Positions 45,703 to 55,399 are shown, numbered from the stretch's first letter. The stretch: DNA of 64,000 nucleotides from Sphingobacterium sp. B16(2022) (GCF_012030425.1 NZ_JAAUVN010000001.1:124001-188000), one strand, 5' to 3'. Notes: generated from the letters alone by a model not told the origin. Translations and numbers: made by a program.

Positions 45703-45726
45703 GAACTTATAATAAAGTTGAATTTA

Positions 45727-46431
45727 CTATTTTCCTTTTTTCGTGTTGTATTTTTTGTAGGCATCTATAATATACAACTTAACATCTTCTGCTGAGGCTT
45801 GCTCAATGAATTTGTAAGTCGGTCTGTATTGCTCTTTGAAAAGTGCCAAATCTGGATTTTTTAGAGGCGTTACGGATTGGATTAAGTCATCTGTGAATTT
45901 ACGATCGATAGCTCTTTTATGTTGCTCCTCTACTAAAAGTTTGTAGTTTTGACGTGCTCTTTTTCCTTCTTTACTAAATAGTCGAGAAGGAGAGAGACGG
46001 ATACCGCCACGTTGTTGACCAACATCAGAGTATTTTCCCGCGATTTTTGTTGCATTGATTTCTGCAATTAATCTACTATCTGTCATTCTTTCAATATAGA
46101 CTTCATTTAGTTCAATTACTGAGTTTAATCTATTTAGATAAACTCTTTTAACACCATAATCATAGACAAAAACAGTGTCTTTTTCATATCCGGTAGCCTC
46201 TATCGCTAAATAATCATTCAATTGAGCATCAATGATAAAATTGCCTTCTTGATCTGTTTGCACAATTTTATTTGTACGGGTATTTTTGATAGAAACTCCT
46301 TCAATTTTTTGACTACTGACCAATTCCATGGCAATTCCTTTTATTTTTTCCTGCGCTTTGAGATTGCTGAAGATACTGGTAATTCCCAGAAGTGTCAATA
46401 TGCTTAAACTATGTATGAATGCTGTTTTCAT
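45727..46431 (-). CDS. CarboxypepD-regulatory-like domain protein
   Basis: The 234-residue exported protein has a signal peptide (about 1-26, ending SNLKAQ). A carboxypeptidase-regulatory-like beta-sandwich covers about 28-100 (IEGVSIKNTRTNKIVQTDQEGNFIIDA), the domain found at the N-terminus of TonB-dependent receptors. It is free-standing here, with a helical C-terminal half rich in Lys and Arg, and no plug or barrel follows. Related proteins are common and uncharacterised in Bacteroidota. It lies 111 bp downstream of the M1 peptidase gene with a terminator between. Confidence 0.78.
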   Translation of the reverse strand: MKTAFIHSLSILTLLGITSIFSNLKAQEKIKGIAMELVSSQKIEGVSIKNTRTNKIVQTDQEGNFIIDAQLNDYLAIEATGYEKDTVFVYDYGVKRVYLNRLNSVIELNEVYIERMTDSRLIAEINATKIAGKYSDVGQQRGGIRLSPSRLFSKEGKRARQNYKLLVEEQHKRAIDRKFTDDLIQSVTPLKNPDLALFKEQYRPTYKFIEQASAEDVKLYIIDAYKKYNTKKGK

Positions 46432-46500
46432 TTTTCCTTTTTATATAACCAAAAATACATAAATATAAGTAGTAATGTATTTAAAAGAAATTATTTTAAT

Positions 46501-46535
46501 AAAAAAATCTCATATATGATTGTATATGAGATTTT
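46501..46535 (-). terminator. Terminator after M1 peptidase gene
   Basis: A perfect 13-bp stem (46504-46516 with 46523-46535) with a 6-nt loop; on the minus strand it runs into T7. Confidence 0.85.
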
Positions 46536-46542
46536 CTGTTTT

Positions 46543-48492
46543 TTATTTTGCTGTCCAGATATTGTTTTCCGGAACATGGTCTGGAAAAACTTTATCAGGA
46601 TCTAATTGAACTGATATTAAAGGTTCTTTTGAATCTATTTTGAAGTCAAAAGATTGGTTTCTTTCCCAAACTTCTACGGGTAATTTTTTTCGAATTTTCT
46701 TTCCTGATACTGTTGTGGCTTCAACTACTACAGGCATAGGAAGTTTTTCTAAATTTTGAACCGTAATAACGGAACCTAATTTAGGGTCATTTTTTATGTA
46801 TGTTACTTTATTGATTGCCTGATCAAGACGCCAGTTGTTTAGAAACCAACCGCGCCAAAACCAATTTAAGTTTTCCCCTGTCCCATTTTCCATTGAACGG
46901 AAAAAATCTTCTGGTGTCGGATGTTTATAGGCCCAATCAGAAATGTATTTTTTGAATGCATAATCAAAACGTTCTGCGCCGATAATTTCATTTCTTAATA
47001 ATTTGAGACCATAAGCAGGTTTATAGTAAAGCAATATACCAATATTGCGTTCATCCATGCTTTGTGGTGTATTCATTATCGCTTCTAAGCGAGGATCTGT
47101 AAATCGGACTGCTTGACTGTTTGGATCCCCAACTTGTTTAAAATATTCACCGTTATTGAAACTTTCAGTTGCAATTTCATTTATGAAAGAGTTGAATCCT
47201 TCATCCATCCAGCCAAATTCTCTTTCGTTGCTCGATACGATCATTGGAAACCAGTTATGGCCAAATTCATGATTGGTTACTCCCCATAAGGATCCAGCAC
47301 GTGCTTTATTGCCACAAAAAGATAATGCAGGGTATTCCATGCCTCCAACATTGGAAGCTACGTTGACAGCTACAGGATAGGGATAATCAAACCATTTGTT
47401 GGAGTAATGTTCAATGGCCGCTTTGGTATACTCGGTAGAACGTTCCCAGGCATTATTACCATTACTTTCTTCTGGGTAAGCAGAAATAGCAAGTGATTTT
47501 TTTCCATTGACCAAATTAATTCTCGCCGCATCCAATATAAAAGAAGAGGAAGAAGCCCATGCAATATCTTGCGCATTATTTAAAATGTATTTCCAAGTTA
47601 GACTTTTTTTGTTTGGTCTTGAGTTTGCTTGAGCGACCTCTTGTGCAGAACGTATGATGACTGTCTGGTCACTATTTTTGGCATTTTCATAGCGTTTAAA
47701 CTGTTCTGCCGTAAATACTTCTTGTGGGTTTTGAAGTTCTCCCCCCAAAACGACAATGTGATTCGCGGGAGCCGTTATCTGTACCTGATAATTACCAAAT
47801 TCACGATAAAATTCGCCAGGCCCCGTATAAGGTATTGTATTCCATCCTCGAATGTTGTCGTAAACGCATACTCTAGGGAACCATTGTGCGATGGCAAAAA
47901 CATTACCTTTGGCGGCTTTCAGTATTCCCGTTCTATCGGCACCATATTCTGGTATTATGTATGAATATTGTATCTTAAATCCTGTTTTACCACCTTTTGC
48001 CGCTAAGGCTTGAGTTAGCCTAATTTGCATGCGGGTATCGGTGATGATATAATCAACCGGTTTACCAGTTAGATCGGTGACAGAAGATATCGTATAGCCA
48101 CCATCAAAACTTGCGTTAGCATCACCATATCTACTTTTTGTTAATGGAGATATGGCTTGACCTCGACCTTCTTTGGAGAACATATTTTGGTCTAACTGAA
48201 GCCATACATAGTCCAGCTGATCTGGACTATTATTGCTATAATTTATTTCAACATTTCCAGCAATTGTATTTTTTTGATCGTCTAATGTTGCTGTAATTTT
48301 ATAGTCAGCATTGTTTTGCCAGTAAGCTGGTCCTGGTTTTCCACTTGCTGAGCGAAATTCATCACCATTATTATTAAAAAATAAAGGAGCAAATGCTTCA
48401 GTATAACTATAATTGCTTTTTTGTTGAGCAAAACTTGGAGTTGATAATGATAAGGACAGAATACTTATTGACAATAAGGGTAATCTTTTCAT
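46543..48492 (-). CDS. M1-family zinc aminopeptidase, secreted
   Basis: The 649-residue protein has a signal peptide (about 1-22, ending PSFAQ). The M1 catalytic domain shows GGMEYPAL at 383-390 (substrate-binding GAMEN equivalent) and HEFGH at 408-412 with the third zinc ligand E431, the exact HExxH-x18-E spacing. It is shorter than four-domain aminopeptidase N and belongs to the Bacteroidota group often labelled M1 family metallopeptidase. Likely periplasmic peptide degradation. Confidence 0.92.
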   Translation of the reverse strand: MKRLPLLSISILSLSLSTPSFAQQKSNYSYTEAFAPLFFNNNGDEFRSASGKPGPAYWQNNADYKITATLDDQKNTIAGNVEINYSNNSPDQLDYVWLQLDQNMFSKEGRGQAISPLTKSRYGDANASFDGGYTISSVTDLTGKPVDYIITDTRMQIRLTQALAAKGGKTGFKIQYSYIIPEYGADRTGILKAAKGNVFAIAQWFPRVCVYDNIRGWNTIPYTGPGEFYREFGNYQVQITAPANHIVVLGGELQNPQEVFTAEQFKRYENAKNSDQTVIIRSAQEVAQANSRPNKKSLTWKYILNNAQDIAWASSSSFILDAARINLVNGKKSLAISAYPEESNGNNAWERSTEYTKAAIEHYSNKWFDYPYPVAVNVASNVGGMEYPALSFCGNKARAGSLWGVTNHEFGHNWFPMIVSSNEREFGWMDEGFNSFINEIATESFNNGEYFKQVGDPNSQAVRFTDPRLEAIMNTPQSMDERNIGILLYYKPAYGLKLLRNEIIGAERFDYAFKKYISDWAYKHPTPEDFFRSMENGTGENLNWFWRGWFLNNWRLDQAINKVTYIKNDPKLGSVITVQNLEKLPMPVVVEATTVSGKKIRKKLPVEVWERNQSFDFKIDSKEPLISVQLDPDKVFPDHVPENNIWTAK

Positions 48493-48579
48493 ACTTAATT
48501 GTAGGGATTGTTCTGCCTAAATATAGTATGAAAAGATGTATTGTTAAATTTTTTCGAAGAAATAGTCGGATTGTAACGA

Positions 48580-48927
48580 TTATTTTAGAGAGGAAGCGTA
48601 TTCTAGTTCATCGAAACCGAGCAAAATTTGCTTTCCTCCTTCAATTACAGGTCTTTTAATCATACTTGTGTTTTTGATCAGAACTTGGTTAGCGGTGTGT
48701 GCATCTGTAACGGTCGCTTGTTCTTCTACATCAAGTTTTTTCCATGTGGTTCCTTTTTTATTCAACAGTTTTTCCCAACTGATTTCTTTTTCCCATTCCT
48801 CGAGTTTATTTTCAGAGATGCCTTCCTTTTTATAGTCGTGAAATGTATAAGGCAATTGATGTTCTTCTAACCAATTTATCGCTTTTTTCACTGTGTTGCA
48901 GTTTTTGATTCCGTATACGTGTAACAT
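48580..48927 (-). CDS. ArsC/Spx-family thioredoxin-fold protein (YffB-like)
   Basis: I start at the ATG at 48927 (115 residues), giving MLHVYGIKNCNTVKKAINWL with a single N-terminal Cys10. An upstream start would add 17 unconserved residues. The order YGIKNC-x-T-KKA and KKEGIS is that of YffB/Spx-like proteins rather than true arsenate reductases; the characteristic late RP appears in KNTSMIKRPVIEGG. Function unknown; no ars genes are nearby. Confidence 0.85.
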   Translation of the reverse strand: MLHVYGIKNCNTVKKAINWLEEHQLPYTFHDYKKEGISENKLEEWEKEISWEKLLNKKGTTWKKLDVEEQATVTDAHTANQVLIKNTSMIKRPVIEGGKQILLGFDELEYASSLK

Positions 48928-49153
48928 ATTTGTTCTATATTTTAATTCAAACTTAGAGAAATTGTAATTGATATCCAATATCGTATAGGTGAATATTAAA
49001 TTATAGATGCTATTGGGTAAACTTCTTTATTTAGTGAGCATGGATCATTGTGTTAGTGTAAGAAGTACACTTTATAAATTATGTAGAACAATATTTTTTT
49101 TTTAACTTAGTCCATAAATAGTGAGATTATAAATAACAAAAGCAAATTATAAT

Positions 49154-50233
49154 ATGAGCCTAAAAGATTTTAAAGGTGTATTGACGGGAGATCAAGTACA
49201 AGAATTGTTTGAATTAGCAAAAACACACAAATTCGCATTACCAGCTGTTAACGTAACTGGTACAAACTCGATTAATGCTGTGATGGAAACTGCAAAAGCG
49301 GTTAACTCACCAGTGATTATTCAATTGTCAAATGGTGGAGCACAATTTTACGCTGGTAAAACGTTAAATAATGATGGATTAAAGGCATGTATTCTAGGTG
49401 CTGTAGCTGCTGCTCAACACGTTCATTTATTAGCAGAGCACTATGGTGTTGCAGTTATTTTGCATACAGACCATGCTGCTAAGAAATTATTACCTTGGAT
49501 CGACGGTTTATTAGATGCTGGTGAGAAGTTTTTCGCACAACACGGTAAACCATTATTCTCTTCTCATATGTTAGATTTGTCTGAAGAGCCTATTGAAGAA
49601 AATATTGAGATTTCGGCAAAATACTTAGCACGTATGAAGCCGCTTGGAATGACTGTTGAAATCGAATTGGGTGTAACAGGTGGTGAAGAAGATGGTGTAG
49701 ATAATTCTGATGTTGATAGTTCGAAATTATATACACAACCAGAAGAGGTAGCTTATGCTTATGAAGAATTATCAAAGGTGTCTGATAAATTTACTGTAGC
49801 AGCAGCTTTTGGTAATGTACACGGTGTATATAAGCCAGGAAATGTAAAATTACAACCTGTTATTTTACATAACTCACAAGAATTCATTCGCGAGAAATTT
49901 AATTTAACTGCTGATAAACCTGTTAATTTTGTTTTCCACGGTGGTTCGGGCTCAACTCCTGAGGAGATTGCAGAAGCAATTTCATATGGTGCAATCAAAA
50001 TGAACATCGATACAGATATGCAATGGGCTATGTGGGATGGTGTTCGCGAGTATGAAGCTAAAAACCATGATTATTTACAAGGTCAAATCGGTAATCCTGA
50101 AGGAGCTGATTCTCCAAATAAAAAATACTACGATCCCCGCGTTTGGTTACGTAAGGGAGAAGAAGCTTTCGTTACACGTTTGAAACAAGCTTTCCAAGAA
50201 TTGAATGCAATTGATGTTAATAGCAAGTTATAA
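49154..50233 (+). CDS. fbaA: Class II fructose-bisphosphate aldolase
   Basis: This zinc aldolase of glycolysis and gluconeogenesis splits fructose 1,6-bisphosphate. The 359-residue protein has zinc-ligand and catalytic motifs LHTDHAAKK near residue 108, EIELGVTGGEEDGVD near 172, FGNVHGVYKPGN and FHGGSGST. Length and spacing match the E. coli FbaA (class IIA) subgroup. Monocistronic, with a terminator. Confidence 0.96.
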   Translation: MSLKDFKGVLTGDQVQELFELAKTHKFALPAVNVTGTNSINAVMETAKAVNSPVIIQLSNGGAQFYAGKTLNNDGLKACILGAVAAAQHVHLLAEHYGVAVILHTDHAAKKLLPWIDGLLDAGEKFFAQHGKPLFSSHMLDLSEEPIEENIEISAKYLARMKPLGMTVEIELGVTGGEEDGVDNSDVDSSKLYTQPEEVAYAYEELSKVSDKFTVAAAFGNVHGVYKPGNVKLQPVILHNSQEFIREKFNLTADKPVNFVFHGGSGSTPEEIAEAISYGAIKMNIDTDMQWAMWDGVREYEAKNHDYLQGQIGNPEGADSPNKKYYDPRVWLRKGEEAFVTRLKQAFQELNAIDVNSKL

Positions 50234-50263
50234 TATCGATTGAGTCTACATTTAAGTAGTACT

Positions 50264-50303
50264 AAAAAGCGTATGAGGTAATTTCACTTCGTACGCTTTT
50301 TTG
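50264..50303 (+). terminator. Terminator after fbaA
   Basis: A stem with arms about 50264-50278 and 50287-50301, core AAGCGTA/TACGCTT plus G-T pairs, followed by T6. Confidence 0.82.
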
Positions 50304-50411
50304 TTGGGGCTGTGTTTTTTATTTATTTTTGTTAAAATCTGCTAAATTTTATCTTAAAGTCAGGAATGGTGCATATTTTGCAGGATAGTTATACGAATAG
50401 AATATATTGAT

Positions 50412-51086
50412 ATGAAAAAATTAGGATTAGGTGCTATTTTATTTTTTATTGCGCAATTAGGAATTGCTCAGACAAAGCAGAACGTGGGTACGTTTAATTC
50501 GGTAGATGTTACAGATAAAATTCAGGTTGAATTAATTCATGGCAATTCCAATGAGGTTGTGACTGAAGGGGCTAATTCTGAGAATATCCAAGTTATCAAC
50601 AAAAACGGTGCATTACGTATTAAAATGAATACTTTAAATGCTCTTCAAGGAAATAATATCAGTGTTAAGGTATACTATCAATCTTTGAATAGTTTATCTG
50701 CCAAAAAAGGAGCGAAGATCGTTAATAGAGAAAAAGAGAAAATAGTAGCCGATCAATTAAATGTTTCCGCGGCAGAGGGTGGTTTAGTGGTTGTTTATGT
50801 GGAGGCTAAAAAGGTAGATGTTAAGCCTACTTCAGGTTCTACAATTTCACTTATTGGAAAAAGTATCACACAAGATGTTGTGTCTAATTTTGGCGGTAAA
50901 TATGAAGGTAAAGAATTGATAACAGATGTAACCAATGTTACGGTCAATGGCGGTGGTCAAGCAGAGGTATATGCAAAAGATTCTATTGTCGCTAAAACGC
51001 GTGCGGGTGGCGTTATTGAAGTTTATGGCAAACCTGCACATAAATCTGAGAAGAAATTGGCTGGTGGAATAATTAATTATAAATAA
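50412..51086 (+). CDS. GIN-domain (DUF2807) secreted protein
   Basis: The 224-residue protein has a signal peptide (about 1-19, ending LGIAQ). The mature part is repeated short beta-strands (VGTFNSVDVTDKIQVELIHGNSNEVV at the start) with Gly turns, the pattern of the putative auto-transporter adhesin head GIN domain (DUF2807), a beta-solenoid. The location is probably periplasm or surface. Function unknown. Confidence 0.82.
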   Translation: MKKLGLGAILFFIAQLGIAQTKQNVGTFNSVDVTDKIQVELIHGNSNEVVTEGANSENIQVINKNGALRIKMNTLNALQGNNISVKVYYQSLNSLSAKKGAKIVNREKEKIVADQLNVSAAEGGLVVVYVEAKKVDVKPTSGSTISLIGKSITQDVVSNFGGKYEGKELITDVTNVTVNGGGQAEVYAKDSIVAKTRAGGVIEVYGKPAHKSEKKLAGGIINYK

Positions 51087-51102
51087 TCTACTAGAGTAAA
51101 TT

Positions 51103-51135
51103 AAAAAAGCACTTAATTTTTTAAGTGCTTTTTTT
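51103..51135. terminator. Bidirectional terminator
   Basis: A perfect 14-bp stem (51103-51116 with 51121-51134) with a 4-nt loop and A6/T7 arms lies between the GIN-domain and FAH-family genes. Confidence 0.92.
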
Positions 51136-51142
51136 AATGATT

Positions 51143-52006
51143 TTAACTGGATTCTTTCTGGAAGTTAATCAGTGTGTTCTTAGCAACACCTAAACCTTCT
51201 ATTCCATATTCAATTTCATCACCCTCTACTAAAAATCGTTGCGGTACATGTCCTATACCTGTGCCAGCAGGTGAGCCGGTTGAAATAATATCTCCGGGGA
51301 ATAATCCAAAGAAATCCGAAATATAGGAAATTAATTCTTTAACAGGAGTAATGAAATTTTTTGTATTTCCTTCCTGCATTAATTTACCGTTGAGTTTTAA
51401 CCAAATTCTTAAATTCCCATCGTCTTCAATTTCGTCTTTTGTTACAAAATAGGGGCCTAAAGGAGCAAAAGTATTATAGCCCTTTCCTTTATCCCAGGTA
51501 CCACCTCTATGTTTCATAAAATGACGCTCTGTTACATCATTCATCATGACATATCCAGCGATATAATCTGTTGATTCCGCTGTCGAAATATGTGTACCCT
51601 TTTTTCCGATCACAACAGCAAGTTCTGTCTCCCAGTCTGTATGGTATGAGTTTTTTGGAATTATAATGTTATCAAAGGGGCCATTTAATGCTGAAATAGC
51701 TTTTAAAAATAATATGGGCTCTTGTTCTTGAGCTAATCCAGTTTCTTTTGCATGGTCAGAATAATTAAGTCCTACGCATACAATTTTAGTTGGATTTGCA
51801 AGTGGTGTTCCGATACGACTTTCGGAAGGAATTGGCTTTAAGCTTGTACGGTTATTTATCACAAACTCTTCTAATCTTTCGAGCCCACCATTAGCGAGAA
51901 ATTTATTGTCATAATCTTCTCCAAAATCGGAAGTGTCATAGTGAACTTCATTGATTAAAATTCCTGTTTTTTCTTCATTTAGTGGTCCGTAGCGAAATAA
52001 CTTCAT
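51143..52006 (-). CDS. Fumarylacetoacetate hydrolase family protein
   Basis: The 287-residue protein has the FAH C-terminal fold. VCVGLNYSDHAKETG near residue 77, then EPILFLKAISALNGP and WETELAVVIGKKG (metal-binding Glu) are followed by NDVTERHFM and the GDIISTGSPAGTGIGH signature. Such enzymes act as acylpyruvases, decarboxylases or dehydratases on 2-oxo acids, and the substrate is not evident. A TACATTTG -7 element lies at 52035-52028 on the minus strand. Confidence 0.9.
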   Translation of the reverse strand: MKLFRYGPLNEEKTGILINEVHYDTSDFGEDYDNKFLANGGLERLEEFVINNRTSLKPIPSESRIGTPLANPTKIVCVGLNYSDHAKETGLAQEQEPILFLKAISALNGPFDNIIIPKNSYHTDWETELAVVIGKKGTHISTAESTDYIAGYVMMNDVTERHFMKHRGGTWDKGKGYNTFAPLGPYFVTKDEIEDDGNLRIWLKLNGKLMQEGNTKNFITPVKELISYISDFFGLFPGDIISTGSPAGTGIGHVPQRFLVEGDEIEYGIEGLGVAKNTLINFQKESS

Positions 52007-52027
52007 AGCATCTTAAAATATAATCGG

Positions 52028-52035
52028 CAAATGTA
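52028..52035 (-). promoter_or_regulatory. -7 element of the FAH-family gene
   Basis: TACATTTG read on the minus strand stands 21 bases upstream of the ATG; no well-placed TTTG was found for -33. Confidence 0.4.
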
Positions 52036-52154
52036 ACCGTATAATCCTATTTATTCGTTTTAGTATTGTCAAAATCAGGTAATGAAATTTTGGGCTTTTC
52101 TATCATGTATTCTAAACAGATGATTTTTCATATCATTATATGAAGTTCATAAAC

Positions 52155-52183
52155 AAAAAAGGTTCCTTTTTTAGAGGAACCTT
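52155..52183 (-). terminator. Terminator after rimK
   Basis: A 9-bp stem AAGGTTCCT/AGGAACCTT with a 7-nt loop is followed by T6 on the minus strand, a few bases after the rimK stop. Confidence 0.85.
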
Positions 52184-52188
52184 AATTT

Positions 52189-53121
52189 TTATAAATCGCT
52201 TTGCTTTTTCTTCTTTTTACGAATCTCTGGTTTGGCAGCTTTCTTTAATTCAAACTGTTTTTCGAGATACATGATAATTTCTCCAGCAATATCTTTTTTT
52301 GTTGCTTTTTCTATTCCTTCTAATCCAGGAGATGAGTTTACTTCCAGTACGAGAGGACCTCTGTCTGATGGCATCATATCAACACCACAAACTGTTAATC
52401 CCATGGAAGCCGCAGCTGCAATGGCAGTCTCACGTTCATTTTTTGTAAGTCTGATAATTTCTGCTGTTCCCCCACGATGGATGTTAGATCTAAACTCTCC
52501 TTCTTTGGCTGTTCTTTTCATTGCACCGACCACTTTTCCTCCAACAACAAATGCACGTATATCTGTTCCTTTCGCTTCTTTGATATATTCTTGTATTAAG
52601 ATATTATTTCCTAATCCATAGAAAGCTTCTATAACTGAGGAGGCAGCTTTCTTCGTTTCAGCTAATACTACACCAATTCCTTGTGTTCCTTCGAGTAATT
52701 TAATAACTAAAGGTGCACCACCGACCATGCTAATCAGGTCGTCAACATCAGATGCAGTACGGGCAAATCCAGTAATGGGAAGACCGATTCCTGCACCAGA
52801 TAAAATTTGCATACAACGAAGTTTGTCTCGTGATCGTGTGATTGCTTGACTTGGATTGGCTGAAATTACGTCCATTACCTCAAATTGCCTCACAATGGCC
52901 GAACCATAGAAAGTAACCGAAGCACCAATTCGAGGAATTATTGCATCAATATCTGAAATATCTTGACCTTTATAGTGGATGCTAGGTTTGCCTTGTTGAA
53001 TTCCTACATAGCATTTGCTATGATCGATGACAACGCATTCATGTCCACGTTTTTCTGCAGCTTCTACTAATCGACGTGTCGAGTATAAGCTTTTAACTGT
53101 TGATAATACAGCGATTTTCAC
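52189..53121 (-). CDS. rimK: RimK-type ATP-grasp ligase (ribosomal S6 glutamate ligase)
   Basis: The 310-residue ATP-grasp protein opens [22 protein letters not shown]. It has [18 protein letters not shown] (phosphate-binding loop), [20 protein letters not shown] and the Mg-ligand segment [14 protein letters not shown]. RimK adds glutamates to the C-terminus of ribosomal protein S6. A Lys-rich tail (KKKKKQ) is at the extreme C-terminus. It is 66 bp downstream of the small aspartic-protease-like gene (RimB), and the pairing supports the RimK assignment over other ATP-grasp ligases. Confidence 0.9.
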   Translation of the reverse strand: MKIAVLSTVKSLYSTRRLVEAAEKRGHECVVIDHSKCYVGIQQGKPSIHYKGQDISDIDAIIPRIGASVTFYGSAIVRQFEVMDVISANPSQAITRSRDKLRCMQILSGAGIGLPITGFARTASDVDDLISMVGGAPLVIKLLEGTQGIGVVLAETKKAASSVIEAFYGLGNNILIQEYIKEAKGTDIRAFVVGGKVVGAMKRTAKEGEFRSNIHRGGTAEIIRLTKNERETAIAAAASMGLTVCGVDMMPSDRGPLVLEVNSSPGLEGIEKATKKDIAGEIIMYLEKQFELKKAAKPEIRKKKKKQSDL

Positions 53122-53187
53122 TTTGCTATGATTAGAATGATTTAATTGTAATGTTGGTTCATAAACAATTGTCTATGAATATTCTTT

Positions 53188-53622
53188 TTATCCAACAGAT
53201 TTTTGAGATAAGTTAGATCTTGACACGTCCACGATAAACCTTTTTGATAGGAAACTTTTTCCTAGTAACATAGGATATCGCATGGAAGAACGGTTTCTAA
53301 AAGATAATTTAATTTCGAAAAACTGATTATATAATTTGGCTTTTGTTAATATGTAATAACGCTTTTCTTTTTGACCGAATGAACTTTTTACAATTTTTTC
53401 TCGATAAACAGGAAATTTGAATATGCGAAGTTCTCTTGTTTTAAAATTAACGATAATATGGCAAATAATCCACTTTTGATTTTCAATTATTTTGATTTCA
53501 TAAGATTCACAATGTAAAACAGATGATCCCGCACCTGTATCTACTTTTGCTTCAATATTAAAAATACCAAGTTCCGGTAAATCTAATGATTCTTTCCAAC
53601 CCACAATTAGTTTATCTTTCAT
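53188..53622 (-). CDS. rimB: RimB-like retropepsin-fold protease
   Basis: The 144-residue protein begins KLIVGWKESLDLPELGIFNIEAKVDTGAGSS, with the aspartic protease signature DTGA (D28) of the retropepsin-like family formerly called ATP-dependent zinc protease. LLGKSFL near 120 completes the fold. In Pseudomonas RimB cooperates with RimK in S6 glutamylation. It is on the same strand as and just upstream of rimK. A 12-bp hairpin (53635-53646 with 53656-53667) stands between purM and this gene without a T tail. Confidence 0.85.
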   Translation of the reverse strand: MKDKLIVGWKESLDLPELGIFNIEAKVDTGAGSSVLHCESYEIKIIENQKWIICHIIVNFKTRELRIFKFPVYREKIVKSSFGQKEKRYYILTKAKLYNQFFEIKLSFRNRSSMRYPMLLGKSFLSKRFIVDVSRSNLSQKSVG

Positions 53623-53634
53623 GGTTATAAGGAG

Positions 53635-53667
53635 TCATTAGACTTGATAAAATACCAAGTCTAATGA
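53635..53667 (-). other. 12-bp hairpin upstream of rimB
   Basis: TCATTAGACTTG/CAAGTCTAATGA, stem 53635-53646 with 53656-53667 and a 9-nt loop. On the minus strand it lies 12 bases before the rimB ATG and after the purM stop. No T run; possibly a processing or translation-control hairpin. Confidence 0.45.
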
Positions 53668-53675
53668 CGTTTTAG

Positions 53676-54854
53676 TTATTCGTAAATAAACTCGCCGTAA
53701 GGAGATTTAACTGTTACTTGTTTTGTAGTAGCAGCTTCTACGCGACCAATAATTTGAGCGGGAATACCATAAGATTCGGAGATTGCAATAATTTCTGATG
53801 CAATTTCTTCAGGTACATAAAGTTCCATGCGGTGTCCCATGTTGAATACTTTGTACATTTCTTTCCAATCCGTATTTGATTCTTTTTGAATCAAATCAAA
53901 CAATGGAGGGATAGGGAAGAGGTTGTCTTTGATAACGTGTACTGCATCAACAAAGTGTAATACTTTCGTTTGTGCACCACCTGAACAATGTACCATTCCG
54001 TCAATTTGAGAACGGTAAAGATCTAATATTTTTTTGATTACCGGCGCATATGTACGTGTTGGAGAAAGAACTAGTTTTCCTGCTGTAATTTCTTCACCAG
54101 TTTCAACTGTGATTTTATCGGTTAAATTTTGACTGCCTGAAAAAACTAAGTCATATGGAACAGCTGGGTCAAAACTTTCCGCATATTTTGCTGCAATATT
54201 TTTATTAAAGACATCATGACGTGCTGAAGTTAATCCATTGGATCCCATTCCTCCGTTATATTCGGTCTCATAGTTAGCTTTTCCTGAAGAGGATAAACCA
54301 ACAATTACATTGCCTGGTTTTATGTTATGATTAGAAATGATGTCTTCACGTTTCATGCGACAAGTTACCGTACTATCTACAATAATAGTACGTACTAAAT
54401 CGCCCACATCTGCAGTTTCACCACCTGTTGAATAAATACCAATACCCATTTCACGGAGCTCTGCTAGAATTTCTTCTGTTCCATTAATAATTTCTGCAAG
54501 AACTTCTCCTGGAATGACATTCTTATTACGACCAATAGTAGATGATAATAAAATATTATCGGTAGCGCCTACACAAAGTAAGTCATCAAGATTCATGATG
54601 ATTGCATCTTGTGCAATACCGCGCCAAACAGATATATCACCTGTTTCTTTCCAGTAAACATAGGCCAAGGAAGATTTCGTACCTGCACCATCAGCGTGCA
54701 TAATATTACACCACTGTTCATCACCACCTAGAATATCAGGAATGATTTTACAAAAAGCTTTTGGATACAATCCTTTATCGATGTTCTTAATAGCATTGTG
54801 TACATCCTCTTTACCTGCGGATACACCTCTTTGGTTATATTTTAAATCTGACAT
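53676..54854 (-). CDS. purM: Phosphoribosylformylglycinamidine cyclo-ligase (AIR synthetase)
   Basis: PurM closes FGAM to AIR using ATP in de novo purine synthesis. At 392 residues it is the longer Bacteroidota form. It has YNQRGVSAGKEDVHNAI at the N-terminus, MHADGAGTKSSLAYVYW (ATP and metal site), YSTGGETADVGDLV and VGLSSSGKANYE. Its minus-strand -7 element TATTTTTG (54869-54862) ends 8 bases before the ATG, so the leader is very short or absent. Its neighbours are the RimB and DDIG genes; no other purine gene is adjacent. Confidence 0.93.
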   Translation of the reverse strand: MSDLKYNQRGVSAGKEDVHNAIKNIDKGLYPKAFCKIIPDILGGDEQWCNIMHADGAGTKSSLAYVYWKETGDISVWRGIAQDAIIMNLDDLLCVGATDNILLSSTIGRNKNVIPGEVLAEIINGTEEILAELREMGIGIYSTGGETADVGDLVRTIIVDSTVTCRMKREDIISNHNIKPGNVIVGLSSSGKANYETEYNGGMGSNGLTSARHDVFNKNIAAKYAESFDPAVPYDLVFSGSQNLTDKITVETGEEITAGKLVLSPTRTYAPVIKKILDLYRSQIDGMVHCSGGAQTKVLHFVDAVHVIKDNLFPIPPLFDLIQKESNTDWKEMYKVFNMGHRMELYVPEEIASEIIAISESYGIPAQIIGRVEAATTKQVTVKSPYGEFIYE

Positions 54855-54861
54855 GTTGCTG

Positions 54862-54869
54862 CAAAAATA
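54862..54869 (-). promoter_or_regulatory. -7 element of purM
   Basis: TATTTTTG read on the minus strand is 8 bases upstream of the start codon, predicting a nearly leaderless mRNA. The -33 side is not clear. Confidence 0.4.
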
Positions 54870-54913
54870 ATGATTCGTTATGAATTTTAAGCTTTTATTG
54901 TAGTAAATATTTG

Positions 54914-55399
54914 TTAATCTTTTTTAAATATGACTTGCCATTCAAGAAGTAATTTTTCTAAAGAGTATTGTGCATTTGCAGGACTTGTGCTGGGTAGTGT
55001 GTAATACTGGTATTGATCCGCTTTTTTAAAGTGTTTATCAAATACTTTACGCGCTTTTTGTCCATTAAATATGATGGTATGGAGGTGTGGGTGCTGGGAG
55101 AAGAATGTAGTGAGGTCATTTGGAATTTCCTCAAGAATATCGAGATCCATACTGCCTTTTCTTTTTGCTTGTGCGCACACATCCCATAGACCGATCCTAT
55201 TTTCTAGCAGTATATTTAATTTTTCTGAATAAGAATGAAAGTCAGTTATATTAAAAATCCGTTGGATTAATTTCCAGAAGCGATTCTGAGGATGTGCATA
55301 ATATTCTTGGGCTTGAAGGGACCTGTCTCCTGGTAAAGAACCCAATATTAATACTTGAATATCTTTATTTTGAATGGGTAAGAATGATTGTTTAAACAT
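54914..55399 (-). CDS. DNA-deoxyinosine glycosylase (UDG superfamily)
   Basis: I start at the ATG at 55399 (161 residues, MFKQSFLPIQNKDIQVLILGSLPG), which fits related proteins better than the ATG at 55414. The uracil-DNA-glycosylase fold appears as GSLPGDRSLQAQEYYAHPQNRFW near residues 20-42, and LPSTSPAN as the late active-site loop. This matches the TIGR04274-type deoxyinosine glycosylase, which removes hypoxanthine from deaminated adenine. Mug-like activity cannot be excluded. Confidence 0.8.
   Translation of the reverse strand: MFKQSFLPIQNKDIQVLILGSLPGDRSLQAQEYYAHPQNRFWKLIQRIFNITDFHSYSEKLNILLENRIGLWDVCAQAKRKGSMDLDILEEIPNDLTTFFSQHPHLHTIIFNGQKARKVFDKHFKKADQYQYYTLPSTSPANAQYSLEKLLLEWQVIFKKD

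Noticed and set aside
48580..48927. Arsenate reductase
   Set aside because: The sequence features are those of YffB/Spx-like proteins, and no ars genes adjoin it.
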